Origin: Rhodothermales bacterium
GTDB lineage: Bacteria > Bacteroidota > Rhodothermia > Rhodothermales > BA12
Assembly (NCBI GenBank): GCA_014879465.1
Contig: JACSSA010000104.1
Span: 1-32,241 of the forward strand
Length of the DNA stretch: 32,241 bases
Reading direction: 5' to 3'
The notes beneath the pieces were generated by a model. That model did not search any database, had not been told where the DNA came from, and saw only the letters and a list, made by a program, of their open reading frames with translations. Each line of letters opens with the position of its first letter. The first letter of the stretch is position 1. The position numbers and the translations under genes were made by a program. Positions 14,484 through 23,108 of this stretch are shown here, piece by piece.

Positions 14484-17003
14484 ATGCTTCGTACGATCTC
14501 GCTCCGCTACCTCGCCCGCCATCCGGCGCTGCTGGTGCTCGCGCTGGTCGGAGTGGCCATTGGCGTGGCCGTGGTGGTGGCCATCGACGTGGCGAATGCG
14601 AGCGCGCTGCGGGCGTTTGGGCGGGCTGCCGACCTCGTGGCCGGGCGGGCCACGCACGCGCTCGTGGGCGGAGCGGGCACGGTATCGGACTCGGTCTACA
14701 CCCGCCTGCGCCTCGCCGGGCTGCAAAACGTCGCGCCGGTCGTCGACGGGGTGGCAACGGTGCGCGGGCAGGTCGTGCAGGTCCTCGGCCTCGATCCGCT
14801 CGCCGACGCGCCGTTTCGCGACGTCGTCGGGGGGCAGCAGGGCGGTGGGCCGGATTTGGCGGCCTTTGTTGCCACGCCGGGCACGGTTTTTCTGGCCGAA
14901 GGCGGCGCGGCCCGGCTGGGCGCGGCGGTGGGCGATACCGTCGGCTTTTCGGCCAACGGCGTCCGGCACGAACTGCGCCTCGCCGCGCTGCTGCGCCCGC
15001 CCGACGAACAGGCGAAGGCGCTCGAAGGCTTTGCGGTGATGGACATTGCGACGGCGCAAACCGTGCTCGCGATGCCCGGACGGCTGAGCCGGGTGGACGT
15101 GCTGGCCTTGGATACGGCGGCGCTCGCCCCGATCCGGGCGTTGCTTCCGGCGGGCGTGCGCGTCGAACGGTCGGCCACGCGCGGACAGACGCTGGAGACG
15201 ATGACGCGGGCGTTCCGGCTCAACCTCGCCGCGCTGTCGCTGCTGGCGCTCGTCGTCGGGATGTTTCTCGTCTACAACACGTCCACGTTCTCCGTCGTCC
15301 AGCGGCGACCGCTCCTCGGGCGGCTGCGGGCGCTGGGCGTGACGAGCAACGAGGTGTTCGCGCTCGTGCTCGGCGAGGCGGCGCTCGTGGGGCTGATCGG
15401 CACGGCGTTCGGCCTTGCGCTCGGCGTGCTGCTCGGGCGCGGACTGGTGGGTGTGGTGGGGCAGACGATCACCGACCTGTACTTCGCGGTGGCGGTGCAG
15501 CAGGTGGCGGTGCCCGCCGGGACGCTCGTCAAGGGCGCGGTCTTGGGCGTCGGCACCACCGTTTTGGCGGCGCTGCTGCCCGCCCGCGAAGCCGCCCGGA
15601 CAGACGTGGTGGCCGTCCTCCGCCGCTCCGAAGTCGAGGCGTCGGCGCGGGCGTCGCTGCCGCGCCAGAGCGCTGCCGGGGCCGCCTTGGCGCTGGTGGG
15701 CGCGGCGCTGCTCGTCGTGCCCACGTCGTCGCTGGCCGTCGCGTACGTCGGGCTGTTGGCCGTGATGATCGGGTTTGCGCTCGTCGTGCCGCTGGTGGTG
15801 GCCGCGTTTGCCGCGCTCGTGCGGCGTCCGGTGGGTGCGGCGTTCGGGACGCTCGGGCGCATGGCGGCGGGCGGTCTTCGGGCGCACCTCGGGCGGCTGT
15901 CGGTGGCGGTGGCGGCGCTGGTGGTTGCGATTGCCGCGACGATCGGCGTGGGCGTGATGGTAGCCTCGTTTCGGGCCACGGTTGAGACGTGGCTTTCGGG
16001 GGCGCTGCAAGCCGATGTGTATGTGCAGCCGCCGTCGGCGTCGGCGCGGCGCAGCAACGCTTCGCTCGAACCCGCGTTTGCCGGCGCGGTGGCCCGCCTG
16101 CCCGGTGCCGCCGAGGTTTATGGCGTCCGCGTGCGCTCGTCCCAAAGCCAGTTCGGCCCCACCGACGTGCTGGCGATTTCGGGCGGCGCGGCGCAGGAAC
16201 GCGGCTTCGCGCTCAAAACCGGCGAGGCGTCGACCGTCTGGCCCGCCGTGCGCCGCGGCGACGGCGTGCTCGTTTCGGAGCCGTTTGCGATGCGCCACGG
16301 CGTGCGCGACGGCGATACGCTGCGCCTCGAAACCGACCGTGGGCGACGGGTCTTCGCCGTCCTCGCCACGTTCTACGACTACGGTTCGGACCTCGGCTAT
16401 GTGCTGCTGCCGCGCAGCCTGTACGACCGGCTCTACGACGACCGCGGCGTGTCGGGGCTGGGCCTTTTGGCCGCGCCGGGCACGTCGCCGGAAGCGCTCG
16501 CCGCCGAGGTGCGGGCCGAAGCCGCACGGCGCGGCGAGCGGGCGGTGGTGCGCAGCAACCGGGCGCTAAGGGCGTACTCGATGGACGTGTTCGACCGCAC
16601 CTTCGTCATCACCGGCGTCTTGCGCCTGCTGGCGCTGGTCGTGGCGTTCGTGGGTGTGGTGAGCGCGTTCATGGCCCTCACGCTGGAACGCGCCCGCGAG
16701 TACGCCACGCTGCGAGCCGTCGGGATGACGCCGCGCGAACTCTTCGGCCTCGTCGGGCTGGAGACGGGGCTGATGGGGCTGGTGGCGGGCCTGCTGGCGC
16801 TGCCGCTGGGCCTCGTCTTGGCCGCCGTGCTGATCTTCGTCGTCAACCGCCGCTCGTTCGGGTGGACGCTTCAAGTGACCGTTCCGGCGGAAGCGCTCGT
16901 CACCGCCGTGGTGCTGGCCGTCGTGGCGGCGCTCGTGGCCGGGTTGTATCCGGCGTGGAAGATCGTCCGAACCCCGCCCGCCGTCGCCATGCGCGACGAC
17001 TGA
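14484..17003 (+). CDS. FtsX-type ABC transporter permease (AttF/G-like, fused form)
   Basis: An 839-residue inner-membrane protein with two FtsX-type membrane modules. An N-terminal helix (about 15-38) is followed by a periplasmic domain (about 40-245), then the first FtsX module (LSLLALVVGMFLVYNTSTFS, LRALGVTSNEVFALV, about 245-370). A second set of helices (about 385-510), another large periplasmic domain (about 515-705) and the second FtsX module (FMALTLERAREYATLRAVGM, about 710-835) complete it. The start is set at the ATG (14484) rather than the TTG one codon earlier. One large permease where some systems have two suggests it acts as a dimer or pseudo-dimer with the ATPase. The substrate is unknown; lipoprotein or lipid export and AttEFGH-like functions are the options. 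Confidence 0.9.
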   Translation: MLRTISLRYLARHPALLVLALVGVAIGVAVVVAIDVANASALRAFGRAADLVAGRATHALVGGAGTVSDSVYTRLRLAGLQNVAPVVDGVATVRGQVVQVLGLDPLADAPFRDVVGGQQGGGPDLAAFVATPGTVFLAEGGAARLGAAVGDTVGFSANGVRHELRLAALLRPPDEQAKALEGFAVMDIATAQTVLAMPGRLSRVDVLALDTAALAPIRALLPAGVRVERSATRGQTLETMTRAFRLNLAALSLLALVVGMFLVYNTSTFSVVQRRPLLGRLRALGVTSNEVFALVLGEAALVGLIGTAFGLALGVLLGRGLVGVVGQTITDLYFAVAVQQVAVPAGTLVKGAVLGVGTTVLAALLPAREAARTDVVAVLRRSEVEASARASLPRQSAAGAALALVGAALLVVPTSSLAVAYVGLLAVMIGFALVVPLVVAAFAALVRRPVGAAFGTLGRMAAGGLRAHLGRLSVAVAALVVAIAATIGVGVMVASFRATVETWLSGALQADVYVQPPSASARRSNASLEPAFAGAVARLPGAAEVYGVRVRSSQSQFGPTDVLAISGGAAQERGFALKTGEASTVWPAVRRGDGVLVSEPFAMRHGVRDGDTLRLETDRGRRVFAVLATFYDYGSDLGYVLLPRSLYDRLYDDRGVSGLGLLAAPGTSPEALAAEVRAEAARRGERAVVRSNRALRAYSMDVFDRTFVITGVLRLLALVVAFVGVVSAFMALTLERAREYATLRAVGMTPRELFGLVGLETGLMGLVAGLLALPLGLVLAAVLIFVVNRRSFGWTLQVTVPAEALVTAVVLAVVAALVAGLYPAWKIVRTPPAVAMRDD

Positions 17004-17022
17004 ACCTCCTCTCCCCTCTGCC

Positions 17023-18204
17023 GTGTCCCCCGTTCGCCTCTTCGTCGCGCTTGCTGCCGTGCTCGTCGCCGTGGTCGCGGCGGCGTGGTGGAGCGTGCGG
17101 CCGCCGCCCGACCGCACCGCGCGCCTGTCGCTCGCCGAGGCCATGGCCTCCGACACTGCCGGGTACGCCCGCGCCGTCGCGCCGCGCCCGTTCGTCTTTC
17201 CCCAAGACCACGGTCCGCACCCGGACTTTCGCTCCGAATGGTGGTACGCCACCGGCAACCTCGACGGCCCCGGCGGCGAACGCTTCGGCTACGAACTCAC
17301 CGTCTTCCGCATCGCCCTCGCTCCGCCGGATTCGACAGCCTCGGCGGATTCGTCCGGATGGACGTCGCGGCAGCTTTACATGGCGCACTTCGGCCTTACC
17401 GACGGCGTCGGGCGCACGCACCGCGCCTTCGAGCGGTTCAGCCGGGGCGCGGCGGGCCTCGCCGGGGCGCATGCGTCGCCGTTCCGCGTGTGGCTCGAAG
17501 GCTGGTCGTTTGAAGAAGGCGAAGGCGGGATGCCCGCCATGCGCGTCCGCGCCGCCCAAGACGGCTACGCGGTCGATCTGACGCTTCGCCCGGACAAGCC
17601 GGCGGTGCTCCAAGGCGACCGCGGCCTCAGCCAGAAAGGGCCGGGCATCGGCAACGCCTCGCACTACTACTCGCTCACCCGCCTCGCCACCGAAGGCACC
17701 GTGGAGACGCCGAGGGGCCGCGTGGCCGTCACCGGCACGTCGTGGTTCGACCGCGAGTGGAGCACGTCGGCGCTGGCCGCCGACCAAGTCGGGTGGGACT
17801 GGTTCGCGCTCCAACTCGCCGACGGACGCGACCTGATGCTCTACCAGCTTCGCCAGAAAGACGGCACGGCCTCGCCGTTTTCGTCCGGGGTGATCGTGGC
17901 CCCCGACGGGCAGGCGACGCCGCTGCCGGTGTCGGCCTACCGGCTCGTGCCCGAGCGGTCGTGGCGAAGCCCGCACTCCGGCATCGAATACCCGGTGGCG
18001 TGGCGCGTCGACATCCCGCAGGAAAACCTCGTACTCCGCGTGACGCCCGTCGTCGACGATCAGGAGTTGAACGTGAGCGTGCGGTACTGGGAGGGCGCGG
18101 TGGACGTGTCCGGGCCGGGCGGTCTTTCCGGGCGCGGCTACTTGGAGATGACCGGCTACGGCGACGGCGGCACGGCGCGCGGGCTGCGCACCAGCGCCGA
18201 ATGA
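17023..18204 (+). CDS. Secreted AttH/CrtC-like lipocalin-fold protein (COG5621 type)
   Basis: A 393-residue protein with an N-terminal membrane or signal helix (VRLFVALAAVLVAVVAAAWW, about 4-24). The body carries the AttH motif FPQDHGPHPDFRSEWWYATG (about 64-83) and later GTSWFDREWSTSALAADQVGWDWFALQL, both typical of the predicted secreted hydrolase family related to carotenoid 1,2-hydratase (CrtC). It starts at a GTG 19 bases after the permease stop, clearly in the same operon. Family members sit beside ABC transporters of the AttEFG kind, which agrees with the two preceding genes. Enzymatic activity is unproven, so hydratase or hydrolase names should be used with care. Confidence 0.87.
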   Translation: MSPVRLFVALAAVLVAVVAAAWWSVRPPPDRTARLSLAEAMASDTAGYARAVAPRPFVFPQDHGPHPDFRSEWWYATGNLDGPGGERFGYELTVFRIALAPPDSTASADSSGWTSRQLYMAHFGLTDGVGRTHRAFERFSRGAAGLAGAHASPFRVWLEGWSFEEGEGGMPAMRVRAAQDGYAVDLTLRPDKPAVLQGDRGLSQKGPGIGNASHYYSLTRLATEGTVETPRGRVAVTGTSWFDREWSTSALAADQVGWDWFALQLADGRDLMLYQLRQKDGTASPFSSGVIVAPDGQATPLPVSAYRLVPERSWRSPHSGIEYPVAWRVDIPQENLVLRVTPVVDDQELNVSVRYWEGAVDVSGPGGLSGRGYLEMTGYGDGGTARGLRTSAE

Positions 18205-18528
18205 TCACGCCTCGGCGTCGAGACGGACGACGTATTGCCCGCGGCCCATCGCCACAATCCGCACCCGGCTTCCGGCGGCGATGAACTCGCCCTCGGTGGT
18301 GGCCTCCAACCGGCTGCCGTGGACGACGACGATTCCCGACGGGCGCAGCGGCGTCACGGCGACGCCGCCCTTGCCCAGAAACCGCCCCCGCGACGCCTCG
18401 CCGTTCACCGATACGCCACTGCGGCTTTTCGAGGCCGAACGGAACGTGTACGCCCGGTACAATCCGAAGGCGAACACGACCGCGAACAGCACGGCCACGA
18501 GAAGGACAAGCGATAGGATCGGCGACAT
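18205..18528 (-). CDS. Small NfeD-like membrane protein
   Basis: A 107-residue protein with one N-terminal membrane helix (SLVLLVAVLFAVVFAFGLY, about 6-24), a short basic linker and an OB-fold-like C-terminal domain. The latter has the NfeD pattern G-K-x-G-V-A-V-T-P-L-R-P-S-G followed by TEGEFIAAGSRVRIV. Such short NfeD forms are thought to partner stomatin/SPFH proteins in membrane organisation, but no SPFH gene is seen here. Its stop codon directly abuts the stop of the convergent AttH-like gene with no base between them (TGA|TCA). The family call is good; the function is inferred only. Confidence 0.75.
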   Translation of the reverse strand: MSPILSLVLLVAVLFAVVFAFGLYRAYTFRSASKSRSGVSVNGEASRGRFLGKGGVAVTPLRPSGIVVVHGSRLEATTEGEFIAAGSRVRIVAMGRGQYVVRLDAEA

Positions 18529-18592
18529 AGGCGCGGCCTACGGGCGTTTGGGCGGAAGGATGCACTTCCGCCGCATCTTTTTGCCCGTCCGC

Positions 18593-19207
18593 TCAAATCG
18601 GCAGCGGAATCGTAGCGATTTGGTAGAGGCTGTGACGCTCGATGTGCGCGTGGGGCGCGACGTCGCGGACGAACCGCTCGAACTGCCGGGGCGTCCAAAA
18701 ATTGACGTGGCCGGGGTTGGGGGCGAAGCCCAGCGCTTGCCCGGCGCGGTTGAGCGCATCGAAGAGCGGCTCGCGTGGCACCGTCACGGCGGCCGCTTTG
18801 CGGGCCACGCGCAGCACCTCGGCGAGGGCGCGGTCCGGCGCGTCGAGGTGTTCGAGCACCTCCGAGCAGACCACCGCGTCGAACGCGCCGTCGGGGTAGG
18901 GCAGGGCGTAGACGCTGCCCGTGGCAAAGGCGGCGAGGCGTCCGAAGCGTTCGCGGGCGAAGGCCACCGCGGGGGCGCTCGCGTCGAGGCCGGTGAACGA
19001 AACGCCCGGCAGGCGGCGGGCCAACAAGTCGAGGGCGAAGCCCTCGCCGCACCCGGCGTCGAGGATCGTCTGCGGCGCAAACGGACGAAGTCTGCGGGCG
19101 ATCAGGCTGGCGAACCGCCCCAGGTGCACCGCCGTCGCCGGATTCCAGCGGCGCGTGTACTTGTGGTGGTTGGCCGAGTGGTAGCCGTCGGGAGGGCGGT
19201 AGCGCAC
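18593..19207 (-). CDS. Class I SAM-dependent methyltransferase
   Basis: A 204-residue soluble protein with a Rossmann-fold methyltransferase core. Motif I is ILDAGCGEGFALDLL (about 48-62), the acidic end of strand 2 is FTGLDAS, and the post-motif FDAVVCSEVLEHL is the Methyltransf_11-type motif. The N-terminal HHKYTRRWNP is a recognisable feature of small bacterial members. The start is a GTG at 19207. It lies between the NfeD-like gene (64 bases) and a DUF3098-like gene (21 bases), so co-transcription with the latter is likely. The methyl acceptor cannot be predicted from sequence or context. Confidence 0.85.
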   Translation of the reverse strand: MRYRPPDGYHSANHHKYTRRWNPATAVHLGRFASLIARRLRPFAPQTILDAGCGEGFALDLLARRLPGVSFTGLDASAPAVAFARERFGRLAAFATGSVYALPYPDGAFDAVVCSEVLEHLDAPDRALAEVLRVARKAAAVTVPREPLFDALNRAGQALGFAPNPGHVNFWTPRQFERFVRDVAPHAHIERHSLYQIATIPLPI

Positions 19208-19228
19208 GGGCGGGCGTTCGCCGGGCCG

Positions 19229-19561
19229 TTAGGCGTCGACGCCCGCGTCCATCGCTACGGCCGGTGCGTCGGCGGCGGTGCGGCGTGGACGCCAGAGGAT
19301 CGCGTAGATCACCCCGAGGTAGCCGGCGAGCAGCAGCAGCGGCGAGACAAAGAGCGAGAGCGTGCCGTCCACTTCGTTTTCGACCCGCATCAGCGTGTAG
19401 CCCACCACGATGAGCGCGAGCGCGACGCCGAGCAGCGTGTAGTTGCGCGAGGTGAAAACGGGCTGCCCGTCGGGGGCGGGGCGGCGGGTGCGCGCCGTAG
19501 CGGTGGGTGCCGCAGAGGCGGCAGATCGGCTACGGCGCGGGCGACTGGAAGACGAGGCCAT
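19229..19561 (-). CDS. DUF3098-like small membrane protein
   Basis: A 110-residue protein with a low-complexity Ser/Arg/Ala/Thr-rich N-terminus (about 1-36) and two membrane helices (YTLLGVALALIVVGYTLM and LFVSPLLLLAGYLGVIYAILW). These are joined by the short conserved-looking segment ENEVDGTLS. The pattern F-T-x-R-N-Y-T-L-L-G with a following E-x-D-G-T-L-S-L matches what I recall of a small Bacteroidota membrane family (DUF3098). The ORF track starts at 19660, but the ATG at 19561 leaves a 65-base divergent gap to the carboxypeptidase gene. Function unknown; in some genomes such genes lie near ftsX, which is not the case here. Confidence 0.7.
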   Translation of the reverse strand: MASSSSRPRRSRSAASAAPTATARTRRPAPDGQPVFTSRNYTLLGVALALIVVGYTLMRVENEVDGTLSLFVSPLLLLAGYLGVIYAILWRPRRTAADAPAVAMDAGVDA

Positions 19562-19626
19562 CCAAGGCAAAGGAAGGTTCCGGATGGCGCGGCGCAACAC
19601 GACGCCGTGGACGATGTTCCCCGGGT

Positions 19627-21066
19627 ATGGTTTTCCTCTCCCCCCGCTTGGCTTTGCCACTGGTGCTCGTGGCGCTGGTTGTAGGGATGTTTGCTGGGGC
19701 CGACCCGCCCAATCCGTCGCTCACCCGTGTCGCGGCGGTGCTCGACAGCAGCGAGAGCGCGGTGCTTTGGGGCGTCGTTGTTGCCGATGCGAAGACGGGC
19801 GAGGTGCTGTTCGAGCGCAACCCGCTGCGCCCGCTGCTCCCGGCGTCCAATCAGAAGATTCTCGTCGCCGCTACCGCCCTCGATCGTCTTGGCGGGGCGT
19901 TTCGCTACCGCACACCGCTGCTGTTCTCCGGCGTGACCGAGGCCGGGCCGGATGGTACGACGCTGCGCGGCACGTTCGCCATCGTTGGGATGGGCGATCC
20001 GTCGTTCGGCTCGTCGGAGGTGGATGCGCCCGACCCGTTCGCGACGTGGGCCGAGATGCTCCGCGCGCGCGGCGTGACGCGAATGGAGGGCACGCTCGTG
20101 GGCGACGACGACCGCTTCGACGACTACCCGTACGCCGAGGGCTGGGACATGGATTACCTCACCACACAGGCCGACCGCTACCTTGGCGTGCCCGTTTCGG
20201 CGCTTTCGTACCGCGACAACCTCGTTACCCTGAAACTTGGCCCCGGCCCCACCGACGCGACGACGACGCCGTCGGGCGCGATGGCCGTGGTGCGCCGCGA
20301 CCGCTTCACCGACCGCACGCGAGGCCTTGGCGTGGGGCTTCGGCACCTGCCCGGAACGGGCGTCGTCGAGATTTCCGGCACGGTGCGCACCCGCGAAGAA
20401 GACCTCGAACTGCCGGTGGACGACCCCACGCGCTTGGCGCTTGCGGCCTTCCGGCAGGCCCTCGGCGCGGCCGGCATTGATACGACGGCGCTGCGCGGCG
20501 AGGACGTGGACGCGCTCGCCGAACGCCCAGACTACGCAGGCTTCGACACGGTGGCCGTCCATGTGTCGCCGCCGCTGGCCGACCTCGTGGCCGTAATGGG
20601 CACACGGTCCAACAACTTCTACGCCGAGCAGATTTACCGCACGCTTTCGCCCGGCGGCGACGCCCGCGGCAGCCGCCTCGCGGTCCGCGCCTTTCTCCAC
20701 GAGCAGGGCGACACCACCGGCGTGGCGCTCTTCGACGGCTCCGGCTTGTCGCGCAAAAACCTCGTCACGCCCCGCGCCCTTTCCGCTACGCTGCTGCGGA
20801 TGTTTCGCCACCCCGAAGCCGACGCGTTTCTACGGGCGCTGCCGTACCCTGGACTGCGCGGCGGTACGCTTGAATACCGCCTCGAAGGCGTGCCGGTGCG
20901 CGCCAAGACGGGCACGCTGACCCACACCCGTGCGCTCTCCGGCTACCTCCGCACCGCCTCCGGGCGCGACCTCGTGTTCGTCGTGCTCGCCAACCACTTC
21001 ACCGTTCGTGAGTCGCAGGTCGTTGCGGTGATGGATCGCCTCGTCCGGGTGCTCGCGGCGGGGTAG
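19627..21066 (+). CDS. dacB: D-alanyl-D-alanine carboxypeptidase/endopeptidase, PBP4 type (S13)
   Basis: A 479-residue secreted penicillin-binding protein that trims or cleaves peptidoglycan peptide cross-links in the periplasm. A signal peptide covers about residues 1-25 (LALPLVLVALVVGMFAGA). The three active-site motifs are present: SxxK as S74-N-Q-K77 in LLPASNQKIL, SxN in GTRSNNFYAEQI and KTG in RAKTGTLTHTR. The large insert between SxxK and SxN is typical of S13 enzymes. The ORF track begins at 19507, but the ATG at 19627 starts the signal peptide directly. It is divergent from the DUF3098-like gene and followed by mreD, so a cell-wall theme is apparent. Confidence 0.93.
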   Translation: MVFLSPRLALPLVLVALVVGMFAGADPPNPSLTRVAAVLDSSESAVLWGVVVADAKTGEVLFERNPLRPLLPASNQKILVAATALDRLGGAFRYRTPLLFSGVTEAGPDGTTLRGTFAIVGMGDPSFGSSEVDAPDPFATWAEMLRARGVTRMEGTLVGDDDRFDDYPYAEGWDMDYLTTQADRYLGVPVSALSYRDNLVTLKLGPGPTDATTTPSGAMAVVRRDRFTDRTRGLGVGLRHLPGTGVVEISGTVRTREEDLELPVDDPTRLALAAFRQALGAAGIDTTALRGEDVDALAERPDYAGFDTVAVHVSPPLADLVAVMGTRSNNFYAEQIYRTLSPGGDARGSRLAVRAFLHEQGDTTGVALFDGSGLSRKNLVTPRALSATLLRMFRHPEADAFLRALPYPGLRGGTLEYRLEGVPVRAKTGTLTHTRALSGYLRTASGRDLVFVVLANHFTVRESQVVAVMDRLVRVLAAG

Positions 21067-21175
21067 GCTCAGGGGGAGTCCGCAGTCCTAAACCAGTACC
21101 CAACGCCCGGCAACCATCCTCTTGCACCGGTCGTATCCGTAGTCCTGTCCGTTTCTCTCCGCCCATACCCGCCCG

Positions 21176-21652
21176 ATGATCCCTGCGCTTCGTTTGGCCC
21201 TCGTGGGCGGGGCCGTCTTCTTGGTGCAATGGCTCGTGCTGGGCAATCTGCCCATTGCCGGCGCAGTGCCCGACGCTGTGCTGCTGTTTGTGGCGTGGAC
21301 GGGGCTGCGCTTCGGGCGTCGCTACGGCCTGATCGCCGGGTTTGCGCTGGGCTTTTTGCTGGATGCAGCCTACGACACATGGGGCATGCAGATGTTCGTC
21401 AAGTCCCTCGTCGGCTTTCTCGTGGCTTTCATCCCCACCACCGAGCGCGAGACGCTGCTCATCCAACCGCAACAAGCGTTCACCGGGGGCCTGCTCATTG
21501 CGCTGGTGCACAACGGCCTGCTCGTGCTCTTCCAAGCCCTCGCCGCCGGCGGGGCCACGCTCGGCATGGTGACCGGCGAGTGGCTGGGCGCGTCGCTCTA
21601 CACGGCGGTCGTGGCGTTTGTGGCTGCGCTGGCGTTCTCCCGCCGCATCTGA
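21176..21652 (+). CDS. mreD: MreD-like rod shape-determining membrane protein
   Basis: A 158-residue, mostly hydrophobic protein with about five membrane helices. Characteristic points are the start LRLALVGGAVFLVQWLVLGNL, the PDAVLLFVAWTGLRFGRRYGLIAGFALGFLLDA segment (MreD pattern G-x-x-x-G-x-x-x-G-F-x-x-D) and a helical C-terminus. MreD helps MreB and MreC organise lateral wall synthesis. No mreB or mreC is in the window, so this is an orphan location, 109 bases after the carboxypeptidase gene. The call rests on overall pattern and is good but not certain. Confidence 0.78.
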   Translation: MIPALRLALVGGAVFLVQWLVLGNLPIAGAVPDAVLLFVAWTGLRFGRRYGLIAGFALGFLLDAAYDTWGMQMFVKSLVGFLVAFIPTTERETLLIQPQQAFTGGLLIALVHNGLLVLFQALAAGGATLGMVTGEWLGASLYTAVVAFVAALAFSRRI

Positions 21653-21671
21653 ATTCTTCCCCGAACGATCT

Positions 21672-22400
21672 ATGTCTGGACACAGCAAGTGGTCTACCAT
21701 TAAACGGCAAAAGGCCGTCACCGACGCCAAACGCGCCAAAATCTGGGCACGCTACACCCGCGACATTATGGTCGCGGCGCGCGACGGCGTGGCCGACCCC
21801 GCCATGAACCCGCGCCTTGCGCTCGCCGTGGAGAAGGCCAAGGGCGTCAACATGCCCAAGGACAACATCGAGCGCGCCATCAAGCGCGGCTCCGGCGAGA
21901 TCGAGGGCGCAGAGTACGAGGAACTGACCTACGAGGGCTACGGCCCCGGCGGCGTGGCGGTGCTCGTGGAGGCCCTCACCGACAACCCCAACCGCACGGT
22001 CGCCGATCTGCGGGTCTTTTTCTCGCGGGCAGGCGGAAGCCTCGGCATGTCGGGTAGCGTCGCGTTTCAGTTCGACCGCAAGGCCGTCTTTGAGATTGCC
22101 GCCGGAGGGCTTTCGGAGGACGACCTGTTCCTTCTGGTGGCCGATGCCGGTGCCGAAGACCTCGAAACCACCGACGATGGTTTTGTCGTGACCGCGCCCG
22201 TCGAAGCCTTCGGGGCCGTCTCCGCCGCCCTCGCCGACGCGGGCATCGAGCCTCAAGACGCCAGCCTCCAGCGCTTCCCCACCTCCACCACCGAGGTCGA
22301 CGAGGCCACGGCCGAGAAGGTTCTCGCCTTGCTCGACCGCATCGACGACCATATGGATGTGCAAGCCGTCTACTCGACGCTCGCCGAGACGGAGGATTAA
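21672..22400 (+). CDS. yebC: YebC/PmpR/TACO1-family protein
   Basis: A 242-residue cytosolic protein of the highly conserved YebC family. The N-terminal signature MSGHSKWSTIKRQKAVTDAK is unmistakable, followed by the family core NMPKDNIERAIKRGSGE and YEGYGPGGVAVLVEALTDN. Members have been described as transcription regulators (PmpR) and, for some, as translation factors that relieve ribosome stalling at proline-rich stretches. The ATG at 21672 gives the conserved start, 19 bases after mreD. Endonuclease V follows 21 bases later; YebC is often found near DNA-repair genes such as ruvC, so the pairing is in keeping. Confidence 0.96.
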   Translation: MSGHSKWSTIKRQKAVTDAKRAKIWARYTRDIMVAARDGVADPAMNPRLALAVEKAKGVNMPKDNIERAIKRGSGEIEGAEYEELTYEGYGPGGVAVLVEALTDNPNRTVADLRVFFSRAGGSLGMSGSVAFQFDRKAVFEIAAGGLSEDDLFLLVADAGAEDLETTDDGFVVTAPVEAFGAVSAALADAGIEPQDASLQRFPTSTTEVDEATAEKVLALLDRIDDHMDVQAVYSTLAETED

Positions 22401-22421
22401 CGGGGAGAGGACACCGGCGCG

Positions 22422-23105
22422 ATGCAAGAGGGCGTCTCCTTCTCGTTTGCTATGCCCTTCCGATTTGATCTGACGCCCACCGAAGCCGTTGACGAGCAGC
22501 GGCGCGTGGCCGCGCTCGTACGCGAAACGCCGCTTCCTGCCCCGCCGCGTCTCATCGCCGGAGCAGACGTGAGCTTTCGCGGCGACACGGCCCACGCCGC
22601 CGTGGTGGTGCTCGATCTTGAGACGCTGGAAACCGTCGAGACGGCCACGTTCACCGGCCCTACGGCCTTCCCTTACATTCCCGGCCTGTTCTCGTTTCGC
22701 GAGATTCCGGCGCTGCTGCCCGCCTTCGAGCGGTTGGCCGTGTGGCCGGACGTGGTGATGGTAGACGGGCAAGGCCGGGCACATCCGCGCCGCGTCGGGC
22801 TGGCGTGTCACCTCGGCGTTGTGCTCGACGTGCCCACGTTCGGCTGCGCCAAAAGCATCCTCGTGGGGCGTCCCACCGACTTGGGCGAGGCGAAGGGCAG
22901 CACCGCGCCGCTTGTCCATCGCAAGGAAATCGTCGGCGAGGCCGTACGAACCCGTACGGGCGTCCACCCGGTGTTCGTCAGCGCGGGGCATCGGATCACG
23001 CTCGCCGAAGCCGTGGCGCTGACGTTGCGAACGGCTCCGCACTACAAAATCCCCGAACCCACCCGCCGCGCCGACGCGCTCAGCCGCTGCCCTGACGCAT
23101 CGTAG
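22422..23105 (+). CDS. nfi: Endonuclease V (deoxyinosine 3' endonuclease)
   Basis: A 227-residue nuclease that nicks DNA (or RNA) near inosine from adenine deamination. Visible motifs are the metal-binding Asp in IAGADVSF (D49), YIPGLFSFREIP with the catalytic Glu, the DGQGRAHPRRVGLACHLG loop with the second Asp, and a late H in SAGHRITLAEA. Length and order match bacterial Nfi. An alternative ATG ten codons in (MPFRFDL) could be the real start, since the first ten residues look unconserved. It is convergent with the NAD kinase gene, with three bases between the stops. Confidence 0.94.
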   Translation: MQEGVSFSFAMPFRFDLTPTEAVDEQRRVAALVRETPLPAPPRLIAGADVSFRGDTAHAAVVVLDLETLETVETATFTGPTAFPYIPGLFSFREIPALLPAFERLAVWPDVVMVDGQGRAHPRRVGLACHLGVVLDVPTFGCAKSILVGRPTDLGEAKGSTAPLVHRKEIVGEAVRTRTGVHPVFVSAGHRITLAEAVALTLRTAPHYKIPEPTRRADALSRCPDAS

Positions 23106-23108
23106 CCG

